NCBI RefSeq assembly: GCF_009789675.1
Contig: NZ_CP046913.1
Location: 496,001-560,000, forward strand
Direction of reading: 5' to 3'
Length of the DNA: 64,000 nucleotides
DNA from: Paraburkholderia acidisoli
Lineage (GTDB): Bacteria > Pseudomonadota > Gammaproteobacteria > Burkholderiales > Burkholderiaceae
In this document: one piece after another, positions 52,412 through 63,098 of the stretch
Numbering within the stretch: position 1 is the first letter of the stretch
How the letters are laid out: the number at the start of each line of letters is the position of its first letter
Translations under genes and position numbers: made by a program
Notes under the pieces: model-generated
The model's database searches: none
The model's input: the letters and a program-made list of their open reading frames with translations, nothing else
What the model was told of the DNA's origin: nothing

Positions 52412-54085
52412 TCACGCCGCCAGCATTTCCTTCGCGTGCCGGCGCGTGGTTGCCGTGATTTCCAGCCCGCCGAGCATGCGCGCGACTTCTTCCACGCGGC
52501 CGGTCTTGTCGAGCGGCGTGACCGCCGAAACCGTGCCGCCTTGCCCATCGCTCGACTTCGCCACCTGGAAATGGTGATCGCCGCGCGCCGCGACCTGCGG
52601 CAAGTGCGTGACGCACAGCACCTGACGCGCGCCGCCGAGTTGATGCAGCAAACGCCCGACGACTTCGGCCACGCCGCCGCCAATGCCGGTGTCCACTTCG
52701 TCGAAGATCAGCGTGGGCGTGGGGCTCGCCGCGCTCGCGATCACGGCGAGCGCGAGGCTGATCCGCGCGAGTTCGCCGCCCGAGGCGATCTTTGCGAGCG
52801 GCCGCAGCGGCACGCCTTCATGCCCCGCGACGCGAAACTCGATCTGCTCCAGCCCGTGCGCGCCGCCGCTTTCCTTGTTGCCGATGGGCACCAGCGCGAC
52901 CTCGAAGCTGCCGCCCGCCATCGACAATTCCTGCATGCCTTGCGTGACCGCCGCGCCGAGTGCCTTCGCGGCCTTCGCGCGCGCTTTGGACAGTTGCTTC
53001 GCTTCCACGAGATACGCCTCGTGCGCCTTTTCGGCGGCGGCGCGCAGGCCGTCGAGATCGGCGGCGGCGTCGAGCGCGGCCAGTTGCTCGCGGCGCGCCG
53101 CGTGTTCCTCGGGCAGCGTTTCGGCTTGCAAGCGGAACTTGCGCGCCGCCGAATGCAGCGCGTCCAGGCGGCGTTCGACCTGCGCGAGCCGCTGCGGGTC
53201 GAGTTCGAGGCGCTGCGCGTAGTGCGACAGCGAGTACGCGGCTTCCTGTAACTGGATGGACGCGGGTTCGAGCGCCGCGAGCGCGTCGTTGAGCGCCGGG
53301 TCGATTTCGGCGAGATCGCGCACCTTGGAGACGATCGAATTCAGATGCGAGAGCATCGCCTCGTCCGATTCGGAGAGCGCCGCGAGCGCGCCTTGCACGC
53401 CGTCGATCAGATTGGCCGAGTGGGAGAGCCGCAGGTGCTCCGCGTTGACCTCTTCCCACTCGCCGGGCTGCGGCGCGAGCTTGTCGAGTTCCGCGAGCTG
53501 CCACGCGAGACGCTCGCGTTCGAGCTGCAGTTCGCGATCGCGCGCCTGCGCCGCTTCCACCGCCTGACGCGCGTCGCGCGCGCCGCGCCACTGGCGCGTG
53601 ACGGCGGCGGCGAGTTCGGTCAAACCCGCGTGCGTGTCGAAGAGTTCGCGCTGCGCGTCGGGGCGCATGAGCAATTGATGCGCGTGCTGGCCGTGAATGT
53701 CGACCAGCATTTCGCCGATCTCGCGCAACTGGGCGAGCGTGGCCGGCGTGCCGTTGATGAACGCGCGCGAGCGCCCGCCGCTATCGACCACGCGCCGCAT
53801 CATGACCGTGTGCTGGCCGTCGTCGTCGTGATTCGCGAGCGCGTGCTCGTCGAGCCACTGCGCCGCGTAGGAGGGCACGTCGAATTCGGCGGTGATGTCG
53901 GCGCGCGATGCGCCGGTGCGCACGACGGAGGCGTCGGCGCGCGCGCCAAGCGTGAGCGCGAGGGCGTCGATGAGAATCGACTTGCCCGCGCCCGTTTCGC
54001 CGGAAAACACGGTGAAGCCGCTGTCGAATTCGAGATCGAGCGCCGCGACGATCACGAAGTCGCGAATCGAAAGATGGCGGAGCAT
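52412..54085 (-). CDS. recN: DNA repair protein RecN
   Basis: RecN is an SMC-like ATPase that holds broken chromosome ends together during double-strand-break repair. The 557-residue product has the N-terminal head MLRHLSIRDFVIVAALDLEF with Walker A FSGETGAGKSILIDAL (residues about 28-43), and a coiled-coil middle (about 150-370, rich in Leu, Glu, Ala and Arg). The C-terminal head has ELARISLALAVIAS, TLIFDEVDTGIGGGVAEVVG (Walker B) and VLCVTHLPQVAARGDHH. It is convergent with glnE and lies downstream of nadK on the same strand. A LexA-box was not identified upstream. Confidence 0.95.
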   Translation of the reverse strand: MLRHLSIRDFVIVAALDLEFDSGFTVFSGETGAGKSILIDALALTLGARADASVVRTGASRADITAEFDVPSYAAQWLDEHALANHDDDGQHTVMMRRVVDSGGRSRAFINGTPATLAQLREIGEMLVDIHGQHAHQLLMRPDAQRELFDTHAGLTELAAAVTRQWRGARDARQAVEAAQARDRELQLERERLAWQLAELDKLAPQPGEWEEVNAEHLRLSHSANLIDGVQGALAALSESDEAMLSHLNSIVSKVRDLAEIDPALNDALAALEPASIQLQEAAYSLSHYAQRLELDPQRLAQVERRLDALHSAARKFRLQAETLPEEHAARREQLAALDAAADLDGLRAAAEKAHEAYLVEAKQLSKARAKAAKALGAAVTQGMQELSMAGGSFEVALVPIGNKESGGAHGLEQIEFRVAGHEGVPLRPLAKIASGGELARISLALAVIASAASPTPTLIFDEVDTGIGGGVAEVVGRLLHQLGGARQVLCVTHLPQVAARGDHHFQVAKSSDGQGGTVSAVTPLDKTGRVEEVARMLGGLEITATTRRHAKEMLAA

Positions 54086-54090
54086 GGTGG

Positions 54091-54108
54091 CGTGTGCGTG
54101 TGCGTGTG
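54091..54108. repeat. 6-bp microsatellite (CGTGTG)3
   Basis: Three copies of CGTGTG with a diverging continuation, directly upstream of the recN start codon in the nadK-recN gap. Copy changes could alter recN translation or spacing. Confidence 0.6.
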
Positions 54109-54235
54109 CAGGTGCGTGGAAGTCTGCGTCGGGGTGGGCGTGCGCGCCGGACGGATGGCGGTCGCGCAGGCCTCGATGCGGGCGGCGCCGCGCGAGTCGA
54201 CCGCGGCGCGGCCGCTCAGCGAAAGCGCCGCGGCC

Positions 54236-55147
54236 TCACTCTTCGGGATCGCCTTGCAGCGACGGATGTTCGTTCCAGTGCAGCTTCTTGCGCAGCGTGG
54301 CGTAGTAGCTATAGCCGACGGGATGCAGGAAGGGCACGGTATGGCGCGAGCGCCGCACCTCGATCACGTCGCCGAGTTCGAGCGCCGTGAACGACTGCAT
54401 GTCGAAGTTCACGTTGACGTCGCGACCCGCCACGATCTGGATGCTCACCTTGCTGTCGTCAGGCAGCACGATGGGCCGGTTCGAGAGCGCGTGCGGCGCG
54501 ATGGGCACGAGCACGATGCCTTGCAGTTGCGGATGCAGAATCGGCCCTTGCGACGACAGCGCGTACGCCGTCGAGCCCGTGGGCGTGGCGACGATCAGGC
54601 CGTCCGAGCGCTGGTTGTACATGAAGCGGCCGTCCACGTTCACGCGCAGTTCCGCCATGCCCGAGAAGCCGCTGCGGTTCACGACCACGTCGTTGAAGGC
54701 CAGCGCGTGATAGATCGGGTCGCCGTCGCGCGTGATGCGCGATTCGAGCAGCGAGCGTTCTTCGCGCTCGAACGAGCCGGCCAGCAGTTGCGGCACGATC
54801 TCCTGCATGTCGGCGAACGGGATGTCGGTGATGAAGCCGAGCCGGCCATGGTTGATGCCGATGAGCGGCGTGCGGTACGGCGCGAGCTGGCGGCCGATGC
54901 CGAGCATGGTGCCGTCGCCGCCGAGCACGACGGCCACGTCCGCGCGCGCGCCGATCTCGGCGGGCTGCAGCGCGGGATAGCCTTCCGCGCCGATTTCGGC
55001 CGCGGTATGCGCCTCGAACACGACGTCGAAGCCGCGTTTGGCGATAGTTTGCGCGAGCGCGAGCAACGGCTCGGCGATGCCCGGCGTATTGCTGCGCCCG
55101 ACGAGCGCAACGGTCTTGAACTGGCTCTGGATCTTCTGGATCTGCAT
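54236..55147 (-). CDS. nadK: NAD kinase
   Basis: NadK phosphorylates NAD+ to NADP+. The 303-residue product has the catalytic [14 protein letters not shown] (near residues 74-87), the [13 protein letters not shown] segment, and the conserved Gly-rich [16 protein letters not shown]. It is divergent from hrcA, the common order in beta-proteobacteria, with recN following on the same strand. The start at [20 protein letters not shown] is the family's usual N-terminus. Confidence 0.96.
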   Translation of the reverse strand: MQIQKIQSQFKTVALVGRSNTPGIAEPLLALAQTIAKRGFDVVFEAHTAAEIGAEGYPALQPAEIGARADVAVVLGGDGTMLGIGRQLAPYRTPLIGINHGRLGFITDIPFADMQEIVPQLLAGSFEREERSLLESRITRDGDPIYHALAFNDVVVNRSGFSGMAELRVNVDGRFMYNQRSDGLIVATPTGSTAYALSSQGPILHPQLQGIVLVPIAPHALSNRPIVLPDDSKVSIQIVAGRDVNVNFDMQSFTALELGDVIEVRRSRHTVPFLHPVGYSYYATLRKKLHWNEHPSLQGDPEE

Positions 55148-55428
55148 GCCGGCATTACACCATAGTCAGGTCGCGAAAAGAACAATCCGGGTGCGATGAA
55201 TCGACCGCCGCGCCCGCCCGCAAGCCTTGCGGGTGGCGCGTTCCAGCCCGCCGCAAGTGACATGGCGATGACAGTGCGCGCAGACGGTGCGCACCGCCTG
55301 CGCCAATCCGGGGCACCCTGTGCGTGGCAGCCCACGTGGGCGCGGCTGCTGCGCCGGCGCCCGATGGCCCGCGTGCATGGCGCGCCCGTACTCGCCGCCG
55401 ACACGGCATTAGGCTAGAATTTTCAGTC
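55148..55428. other. Divergent region nadK / hrcA
   Basis: 281 bp with the 5' ends of both genes. TAGAAT at about 55415-55420 may be a -10 for hrcA, very close to the start codon. No CIRCE element was seen. Confidence 0.35.
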
Positions 55429-56448
55429 ATGCTAGATCCCCGCGCACAAACCCTCCTCAAAACGCTGATCGAGCGCTACATCGCCGAAGGTCAGCCGGTC
55501 GGCTCGCGCACTTTGTCGCGCTATTCCGGCCTGGAGTTGAGCCCGGCAACGATCCGCAATGTCATGTCCGACCTCGAGGAACTGGGGCTCGTGTCGAGCC
55601 CGCACACCTCGGCCGGGCGGGTGCCCACGCCGCGCGGCTACCGGTTGTTCGTGGACACCATGCTCACCGTCGAGCCTTCCGGCGACGAAGACGCGCTCAC
55701 GCGCGCAGTGAAAACCACGCTGCGCCCCGGCGAGCCGCAAAAGGTGGTGGCCGCCGCCGCGAGCGTGCTCTCGAACCTTTCGCAGTTCGCGGGCGTGGTG
55801 CTCACGCCGCGCCGCAGCCACGTGTTCAAGCAGATCGAATTCATGCGCCTGTCGGACAAGCGCATTCTGCTGATCATCGTGACGCCCGAAGGCGACGTGC
55901 AGAATCGCATCATGGCCACCCAGCGCGATTTCACGCTTTCCGAACTCACCGAAGCCTCCAATTACATCAACGCGCATTTCGCGGGCCTCTCGTTCGACGA
56001 GGTGCGCGCGCGCCTGCGCGAGGAAATCGACGCGCTGCGCGGCGACATGACCTCGCTCATGCACGCGGCCGTGACCGCGAGCACCGAAGAATCCGAAACC
56101 GGCGACACCGTGCTCATTTCCGGCGAGCGCAACCTGCTCGAAGTGGCCGATCTTTCTTCGGACATGGCGCGCCTGCGCAAGCTGTTCGACGTGTTCGACC
56201 AGAAAACCAGCCTCCTGCAACTGCTCGACGTCTCGAGCCACGCGCAGGGCGTGCAGATCTTCATTGGCGGCGAGTCGCAACTCGTGCCGATCGAGGAAAT
56301 GAGCGTGGTGACCGCGCCGTACGAGGTGAACGGCAAGATCGTGGGCACGCTCGGCGTGATCGGCCCGACGCGCATGGCTTACAACCGCGTGATTCCAATT
56401 GTCGACATCACGGCGCGGCTGCTCTCGCTCACGCTCAGCCAGAACTAG
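55429..56448 (+). CDS. hrcA: Heat-inducible transcription repressor HrcA
   Basis: HrcA represses chaperonin operons by binding CIRCE operators and is itself refolded by GroEL. The 339-residue protein has the N-terminal winged helix region ([24 protein letters not shown], then [40 protein letters not shown], in blocks), the GAF-like middle, and the C-terminal [21 protein letters not shown]. The ATG at 55429 ([10 protein letters not shown]) gives the standard start; the longer frame is unlike the family. It precedes hemH and the grpE-dnaK-dnaJ group, although no CIRCE was found in this window. Confidence 0.96.
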   Translation: MLDPRAQTLLKTLIERYIAEGQPVGSRTLSRYSGLELSPATIRNVMSDLEELGLVSSPHTSAGRVPTPRGYRLFVDTMLTVEPSGDEDALTRAVKTTLRPGEPQKVVAAAASVLSNLSQFAGVVLTPRRSHVFKQIEFMRLSDKRILLIIVTPEGDVQNRIMATQRDFTLSELTEASNYINAHFAGLSFDEVRARLREEIDALRGDMTSLMHAAVTASTEESETGDTVLISGERNLLEVADLSSDMARLRKLFDVFDQKTSLLQLLDVSSHAQGVQIFIGGESQLVPIEEMSVVTAPYEVNGKIVGTLGVIGPTRMAYNRVIPIVDITARLLSLTLSQN

Positions 56449-56666
56449 GCTCCCAGCCCGCCTGCCTTGGTACCGATCATCGCCGAAAGCCGCGCCCGCG
56501 CGCCATTAGCCGAACGGCTAACGTTCGGGCCAACCGCAGGCGAAGCTCGCGCAGGCGCCGCAAAACGCCCGGCAAACCCCGCCGGGGCGGCCCGCGCAGG
56601 GCGCCCGCTATAATGTTTTCTCCTGCCACCGTTGCTGCGCCACGCGCGCGGCGTCTCTGATCGCCT

Positions 56667-57734
56667 ATGCGTTTCGACCTGGAGCGGCCTCTGCAGTCGG
56701 CTGCGGCGCACCGCGTCGCCGTGCTGCTCATCAATCTCGGCACGCCCGACGCGCCCACGCCGCGCGCCGTGCGGCGCTATCTCGCGCAGTTTCTGTCCGA
56801 TCCGCGCGTGGTCGAGATTCCCGCCGCCATCTGGCAGGTGATCCTGCGCGCGCTGATCCTGCCGCTGCGCGGTCGCTCTTCCGCGAAAAAATACGCGGCC
56901 GTCTGGACGCCCGAAGGCTCGCCGCTGCGCGTGCATACGCAAAAGCAGACCGACGCGCTGCGGCATCTCTTTCAGATCAACGACTACACCGTGCTCGTCG
57001 ATTACGCGATGCGCTACGGCACGCCCGACATCCCGGCGATGCTGAACCAGCTCAAGCTCGCGGGCGCCGAGCGCATTCTGCTCATGCCGATGTACCCGCA
57101 ATACTCGGCGTCGACCACGGCCACGGCGTTCGACGCCGCGTTCGTCGCGTTGCGGCGCATGCGCAACCAGCCCGAAATTCGCACGGTGCGCGGCTATCAC
57201 GACCATCCGGCCTATATCGGCGCGCTGGCCGCGCAGGTGCATCAATACTGGCACGCGCACGGCCGCCCCGATTTCGCGGCCGGCGACCGGCTCGTGCTGA
57301 GCTTTCATGGCGTGCCGAGCCGCACGCTCGATCTCGGCGACCCGTATCACGATCAATGTCAGCAAACGGCCTCGCTGCTCATGCACGCGCTCGAACTCAC
57401 GCCGGTCGAATGCCGCGTCACGTTCCAGTCGCGCTTCGGCAAGGCGCAGTGGCTCCAGCCGTACACGGCGCCCACGCTCAAGGAACTGGGCGCGGGCGGT
57501 GTGCGTCGCGCCGACGTGTTCTGTCCCGGTTTCACGGCCGATTGTCTCGAAACCATCGAGGAAATCGGCATGGAAGTGCGCGACGAATTCCTGCACGGCG
57601 GCGGCAAGGAGTTTCACCGCATTCCGTGCCTGAACGCCTCGCCCACGTGGATCGCGGCGCTAGGCGAGATCGTCGCGCAGCAGCTGCAGGGCTGGCCGGT
57701 GCAGGCGGTTTCGCCGGTGAGCGCGGCGGCGTAA
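56667..57734 (+). CDS. hemH: Ferrochelatase
   Basis: Ferrochelatase inserts Fe2+ into protoporphyrin IX, the last step of haem synthesis. The 355-residue protein has [23 protein letters not shown] near the N-terminus, [11 protein letters not shown], the conserved His in [22 protein letters not shown], and the C-terminal signature [22 protein letters not shown] with the acidic residues of the active site. Length agrees with beta-proteobacterial HemH. It lies between hrcA and the S4-domain gene in the heat-shock region. Confidence 0.97.
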   Translation: MRFDLERPLQSAAAHRVAVLLINLGTPDAPTPRAVRRYLAQFLSDPRVVEIPAAIWQVILRALILPLRGRSSAKKYAAVWTPEGSPLRVHTQKQTDALRHLFQINDYTVLVDYAMRYGTPDIPAMLNQLKLAGAERILLMPMYPQYSASTTATAFDAAFVALRRMRNQPEIRTVRGYHDHPAYIGALAAQVHQYWHAHGRPDFAAGDRLVLSFHGVPSRTLDLGDPYHDQCQQTASLLMHALELTPVECRVTFQSRFGKAQWLQPYTAPTLKELGAGGVRRADVFCPGFTADCLETIEEIGMEVRDEFLHGGGKEFHRIPCLNASPTWIAALGEIVAQQLQGWPVQAVSPVSAAA

Positions 57735-57859
57735 GACTTGCGCGCGGTGGGGTATCGGCCTAGCGAGCTAAAGCGCGCCCAGGCCGGCAATAAGCGTGCG
57801 GGCGGCGCTGGCGTGCGTTGGCGCACCGCCGCACTCGCGTTCGCCAGGAAACAATCTCG

Positions 57860-58267
57860 ATGAACTACAAGATTTCGACGGAACCCTCGGCGCGTTTGCG
57901 CATCGACAAATGGCTGTGGAACGCGCGGTTCTTCAAGACGCGCTCACTTGCCTCGGACGCGGTGAACAAGGGCCACGTGCGCATTGCCGGCGAAGCGGTC
58001 AAGGCTTCGAAGGACGTGCGCGTGGGCGATCTCGTGCAGATCGAGATCGATCACGTGCAGTGGGAAGTCGAGGTGCTGGGGATTTGCGAGGTACGCGGCC
58101 CGGCGAGCATCGCGCAGACGCTTTATGCCGAAACCGAAGCGGGCCGCGCGAAACGCACGGCCGAGCAGGAGCGGCGCCGGCTCTTTCGCGAACCGGCGGC
58201 GGTGTTGCAGGGGCGGCCGACCAAACGCGACCGGCGCACTATCGACAAACTTTCGCGTGAGGGTTGA
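57860..58267 (+). CDS. hslR: S4-domain RNA-binding protein, Hsp15 (HslR) type
   Basis: The 135-residue protein has an N-terminal S4 domain (RLRIDKWLWNARFFKTRSLASDAVNKGHVRIAGEAVKASKDVRVGD, in blocks) and a basic C-terminal helix region (RAKRTAEQERRRLFRE, then GRPTKRDRRTIDKL). This is the layout of Hsp15, which in E. coli binds stalled 50S subunits carrying nascent chains and is heat-induced. Its place next to grpE-dnaK-dnaJ supports a heat-shock role. The ATG at 57860 follows CAGGAAACAATCTCG. Its last 29 bp overlap, on the other strand, a small ORF at 58239-58400. Confidence 0.88.
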   Translation: MNYKISTEPSARLRIDKWLWNARFFKTRSLASDAVNKGHVRIAGEAVKASKDVRVGDLVQIEIDHVQWEVEVLGICEVRGPASIAQTLYAETEAGRAKRTAEQERRRLFREPAAVLQGRPTKRDRRTIDKLSREG

Positions 58268-58400
58268 ACAGCGCTTCCATGGTGGCGTGCGCGCTGCCGT
58301 ATTCCGTCGTGTTTTCCGTGACGGCACCCGACATGCAGATGGTGGTGGTCCCCGCGATGAGTACCAGCGCGACCACCGAAATGGCAAAGGTCAGTTTCAC
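58239..58400 (-). CDS. Small membrane or secreted protein (53 aa), antisense overlap with the S4 gene
   Basis: A 53-residue frame starts at GTG (58398-58400), with CAGGGAGTACC just upstream as ribosome site. It reads MKLTFAISVVALVLIAG followed by TTTICMSGAVTENTTEY, and ends HAKVCR. The first 20 residues form one hydrophobic segment with a single Lys before it, as in a small signal peptide or membrane anchor; no lipobox is evident. It ends inside the 3' end of the convergent S4-domain gene. I do not recognise a family. The good ribosome site and hydrophobic pattern speak for a real gene, the small size against certainty. Confidence 0.5.
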   Translation of the reverse strand: MKLTFAISVVALVLIAGTTTICMSGAVTENTTEYGSAHATMEALFNPHAKVCR

Positions 58401-58819
58401 GGTACTCCCTGGACGGTTGCAACAGCGGATGGCGGTAAACCGCCGGGTTCAAGGCCTTGCGTAAGCATTTTGCTAGCAGATTCGAGGCAAAACGCAAGGC
58501 CGGTTCAGTGCGGTGCCGAACTCAGGGTAAACGTGTCGTGAGCAGCACCTGTTCCTGAGTGTAGGTCACGCTTCGAGCGGACTCAATTTCAATCTTGCGG
58601 CACTGCGGTAATGGTTGTAACCGGCGGTTTCCGCGGCTTGATCCACGTTTAAAAAAGCCGTGAAAGGCCCTTGAAACAAGCGATGCGGCACCCATGTGCT
58701 GTCGCAATGCATGAAGCGAATGTGGCGCCGGAACAACGATGCGCCGCAGGCAGTCGTCGCGCGGCGCGCAACCGACTACGCTTCGTTCCCTTTTTCACCC
58801 ATCAACGACGTTCAGCGAC
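58401..58819. other. Region between the small ORF and grpE
   Basis: 419 bp. It holds the likely promoter of the small minus-strand ORF on the left and the sigma-32-type promoter of grpE on the right (58670-58697). Nothing else could be supported. Confidence 0.5.
58670..58697 (+). promoter_or_regulatory. Sigma-32 (heat-shock) promoter of grpE
   Basis: CTTGAAA and ACCCATGT are separated by 13 nt. The known RpoH consensus is CTTGAAA and CCCCATNT with 13-15 nt between, so only one base of the -10 deviates. The start would lie near 58704, about 115 nt before grpE. Confidence 0.8.
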
Positions 58820-59383
58820 ATGGAAAACACGCAAGAGAACCCGACGAGCCAGAACCCCACGCCCGCGGACGAGGCGTCGCAGGCCAACGCCCAGCCGGAA
58901 ACGGCGGCGAACGAGCAAGCGGCCCAAGGCGGCGTGGACGCGGCGCTGGCCGAAGCCCAGGCGAAAATCGCCGAATTGCAGGACGCGTTCATTCGCGCCA
59001 AGGCCGAGACGGAAAACGTGCGCCGCCGCGCGCAGGAAGACGTCCAGAAGGCGCACAAGTTCGCGATCGAAAACTTCGCCGAGCATCTGCTGCCGGTCAT
59101 GGACAGCCTCGAAGCCGCGCTCGCGCACGGTTCCGACGACCTCGCGAAGGTCAACGAAGGCGTCGAACTCACGCTCAAGCAGCTAGTGGGCGCGCTCGAG
59201 AAGGGCAAGGTCCTCGCCATCAATCCGGTTGGCGAAAAATTCGACCCGCATCGCCATCAGGCCATTTCGATGGTGCCGTCCGAGCAGGAAGCCAACACCG
59301 TCGTCAACGTGCTCCAGAAGGGCTATGTGATCGCCGACCGCGTGCTGCGCCCGGCGCTCGTGACCGTTTCGGCACCGAAATAA
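58820..59383 (+). CDS. grpE: Nucleotide exchange factor GrpE
   Basis: GrpE releases ADP from DnaK. The 187-residue protein has an acidic, Gln/Ala-rich disordered N-terminus (about 1-40), a long helix with coiled-coil character ([34 protein letters not shown], in blocks), and the C-terminal beta-domain with [19 protein letters not shown] and [17 protein letters not shown]. The ATG at 58820 gives the normal start. It is preceded by a sigma-32 promoter, and dnaK follows in the same direction after 251 bp with a second such promoter. Confidence 0.97.
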   Translation: MENTQENPTSQNPTPADEASQANAQPETAANEQAAQGGVDAALAEAQAKIAELQDAFIRAKAETENVRRRAQEDVQKAHKFAIENFAEHLLPVMDSLEAALAHGSDDLAKVNEGVELTLKQLVGALEKGKVLAINPVGEKFDPHRHQAISMVPSEQEANTVVNVLQKGYVIADRVLRPALVTVSAPK

Positions 59384-59501
59384 GCCGGCGGCGCCGGCAG
59401 CAAGAAAGCAAGACGTAAGGTCAGCGGGGATGAGTCGGCGGAACGGGTATTCAAATCTGTCCGCCGATTGAAAAAAATGATGGAACGCATAGCTCAAACC
59501 C

Positions 59502-59529
59502 CTTGAAAACGCCGTTTCGGCGCTTATTT
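59502..59529 (+). promoter_or_regulatory. Candidate sigma-32 promoter of dnaK
   Basis: CTTGAAA, 13 nt, GCTTATTT: the -35 is perfect, the -10 keeps five of eight consensus positions, and the spacing equals that before grpE. Transcription would begin near 59536, about 100 nt before dnaK. Confidence 0.6.
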
Positions 59530-59634
59530 GAGCAGCAGTTCCGAATTCATGCGGTCGCGAGGCGCGAGCAACCCCAGGTTGTCCACGCGCAAGACGCCGC
59601 CGCACAGCGATCGAAAATTGGAGAATTGAGAAAA

Positions 59635-61593
<1,959 letters not shown>

Positions 61594-61606
61594 GTCCGGT
61601 CATGAC

Positions 61607-61642
61607 GGCCGCAACCTTACCGGGTAACCGTGGGTTGCGGCC
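61607..61642 (+). other. Strong nested hairpin between dnaK and dnaJ
   Basis: Outer arms GGCCGCAACC / GGTTGCGGCC (10 bp, perfect) enclose an inner TTAC-CGG-GTAA stem. It lies 13 bp after the dnaK stop and lacks a T-run. It may mark partial termination or an RNA processing or stability element that sets the DnaK to DnaJ ratio. Confidence 0.6.
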
Positions 61643-61882
61643 CGATTGTCTGGACCGGAGCGCGGTGGCATCGGTTACGATGCGCATCGGCATGCAGCGC
61701 CTGGCGGGCCGTTTGGCCCCCCGGGCACATTTGTTTTATAGAGGCCGTTCTGTTTCAGGGGCCCAAACGTGCGCATGAAGCGCGCGTGCGGGTAAGCAGC
61801 GGAACGGCGAACGGGTCACGCGATCCAGCATTCAAGAGGAGCCGGCGCTCGCCGTGAGGTGTGCGGCCGGCGTTGAACCGAT

Positions 61883-63019
61883 ATGGCGAAACGGGATTAC
61901 TACGAGGTTCTGGGCGTCGCGAAGAACGCGAGCGACGACGAAATCAAGAAGGCGTATCGCAAGCTGGCGATGAAGTATCACCCCGACCGCAATCCGGACA
62001 ACAAGGATGCGGAAGAGCATTTCAAGGAGGTCAAAGAGGCCTATGAAATGCTGTCGGATTCGCAAAAGCGCGCGGCATACGACCAGTACGGCCATGCGGG
62101 CGTCGATCCGAACATGGGCGGCGCCGGTGCGCAGGGCTTTGGCGGTTTTGCCGATGCCTTCGGCGATATTTTCGGCGATATCTTCGGCCAGGCCGCCGGT
62201 GCGCGCGGTGGCCAGCAGCGCAGCGGTCCGCAGGTGTATCGCGGCGCCGACTTGCGCTACAGCATGGAAATCACGCTGGAGCAGGCCGCGCACGGCTACG
62301 AAACGCAGATTCGCGTACCGGGCTGGAGCGGTTGCGAAGTGTGTCACGGTTCGGGCGCGAAGCCCGGCACCAAGCCTGAAACCTGCCCGACCTGTCACGG
62401 TTCGGGTTCGGTGCGCATGTCGCAGGGCTTTTTCAGCATTCAGCAAACCTGCCCGAAGTGCCACGGCACGGGTTCCTACATTCCCGAACCGTGCACGAAC
62501 TGCCACGGCGCGGGCAAGGTGAAGGAAACCAAGACGCTCGAAGTGAAGATTCCGGCGGGCATCGACGACGGCATGCGCATTCGCTCGGCCGGCAACGGCG
62601 AGCCGGGCATCAACGGCGGGCCGTCGGGCGACCTGTATGTGGAAATCCACATCAAGCAGCACGCGGTGTTCGAGCGCGACGGCGACGACCTGCATTGCCA
62701 GATGCCGATCCCGTTCACCACGGCGGCGCTCGGCGGCGAGATCGAAGTGCCCACGCTGGCGGGCCGCGCGACCTTCCCGGTGCCCGAAGGCACGCAGTCG
62801 GGCAAGACGTTCCGCTTGCGTGGCAAGGGCATCAAGGGTCTGCGTTCGAGCATTGCGGGCGATCTCTACGTGCACGTGCAGGTGGAAACGCCGGTCAAGC
62901 TCACCGACAACCAGCGTGAGCTGCTTCAGCAGTTCGAGAAGTCGCTCGTGGAAGGCGGCCCGCGTCACAGTCCGCAAAGCAAGAGCTGGTTCGACCGCGT
63001 GAAGAGTTTCTTCGATTAA
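61883..63019 (+). CDS. dnaJ: Co-chaperone DnaJ (Hsp40)
   Basis: DnaJ delivers substrates to DnaK and stimulates its ATPase. The 378-residue product is a full type I Hsp40. The J domain has HPD at residues 33-35. The Gly/Phe-rich region covers about 75-115 ([20 protein letters not shown]). There are four zinc-finger repeats: [24 protein letters not shown] and CTNCHGAG. The C-terminal substrate-binding domains follow and it ends [12 protein letters not shown]. It follows dnaK; whether it has its own promoter is unclear. Confidence 0.98.
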   Translation: MAKRDYYEVLGVAKNASDDEIKKAYRKLAMKYHPDRNPDNKDAEEHFKEVKEAYEMLSDSQKRAAYDQYGHAGVDPNMGGAGAQGFGGFADAFGDIFGDIFGQAAGARGGQQRSGPQVYRGADLRYSMEITLEQAAHGYETQIRVPGWSGCEVCHGSGAKPGTKPETCPTCHGSGSVRMSQGFFSIQQTCPKCHGTGSYIPEPCTNCHGAGKVKETKTLEVKIPAGIDDGMRIRSAGNGEPGINGGPSGDLYVEIHIKQHAVFERDGDDLHCQMPIPFTTAALGGEIEVPTLAGRATFPVPEGTQSGKTFRLRGKGIKGLRSSIAGDLYVHVQVETPVKLTDNQRELLQQFEKSLVEGGPRHSPQSKSWFDRVKSFFD

Positions 63020-63098
63020 ACGCGCAAGGCGCGAGCGTGAGTGCAGGCTCGCGCTCGCAAGCGTTCGATCCGGCACGCAGTAGCAGGTAGTCAAAGCA

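Noticed and set aside
55148..59634. CIRCE operator near hrcA, grpE or dnaK
   Set aside because: No TTAGCACTC-N9-GAGTGCTAA-like dyad was found. The palindrome at 56506-56521 has a different core and a 2-bp spacer.
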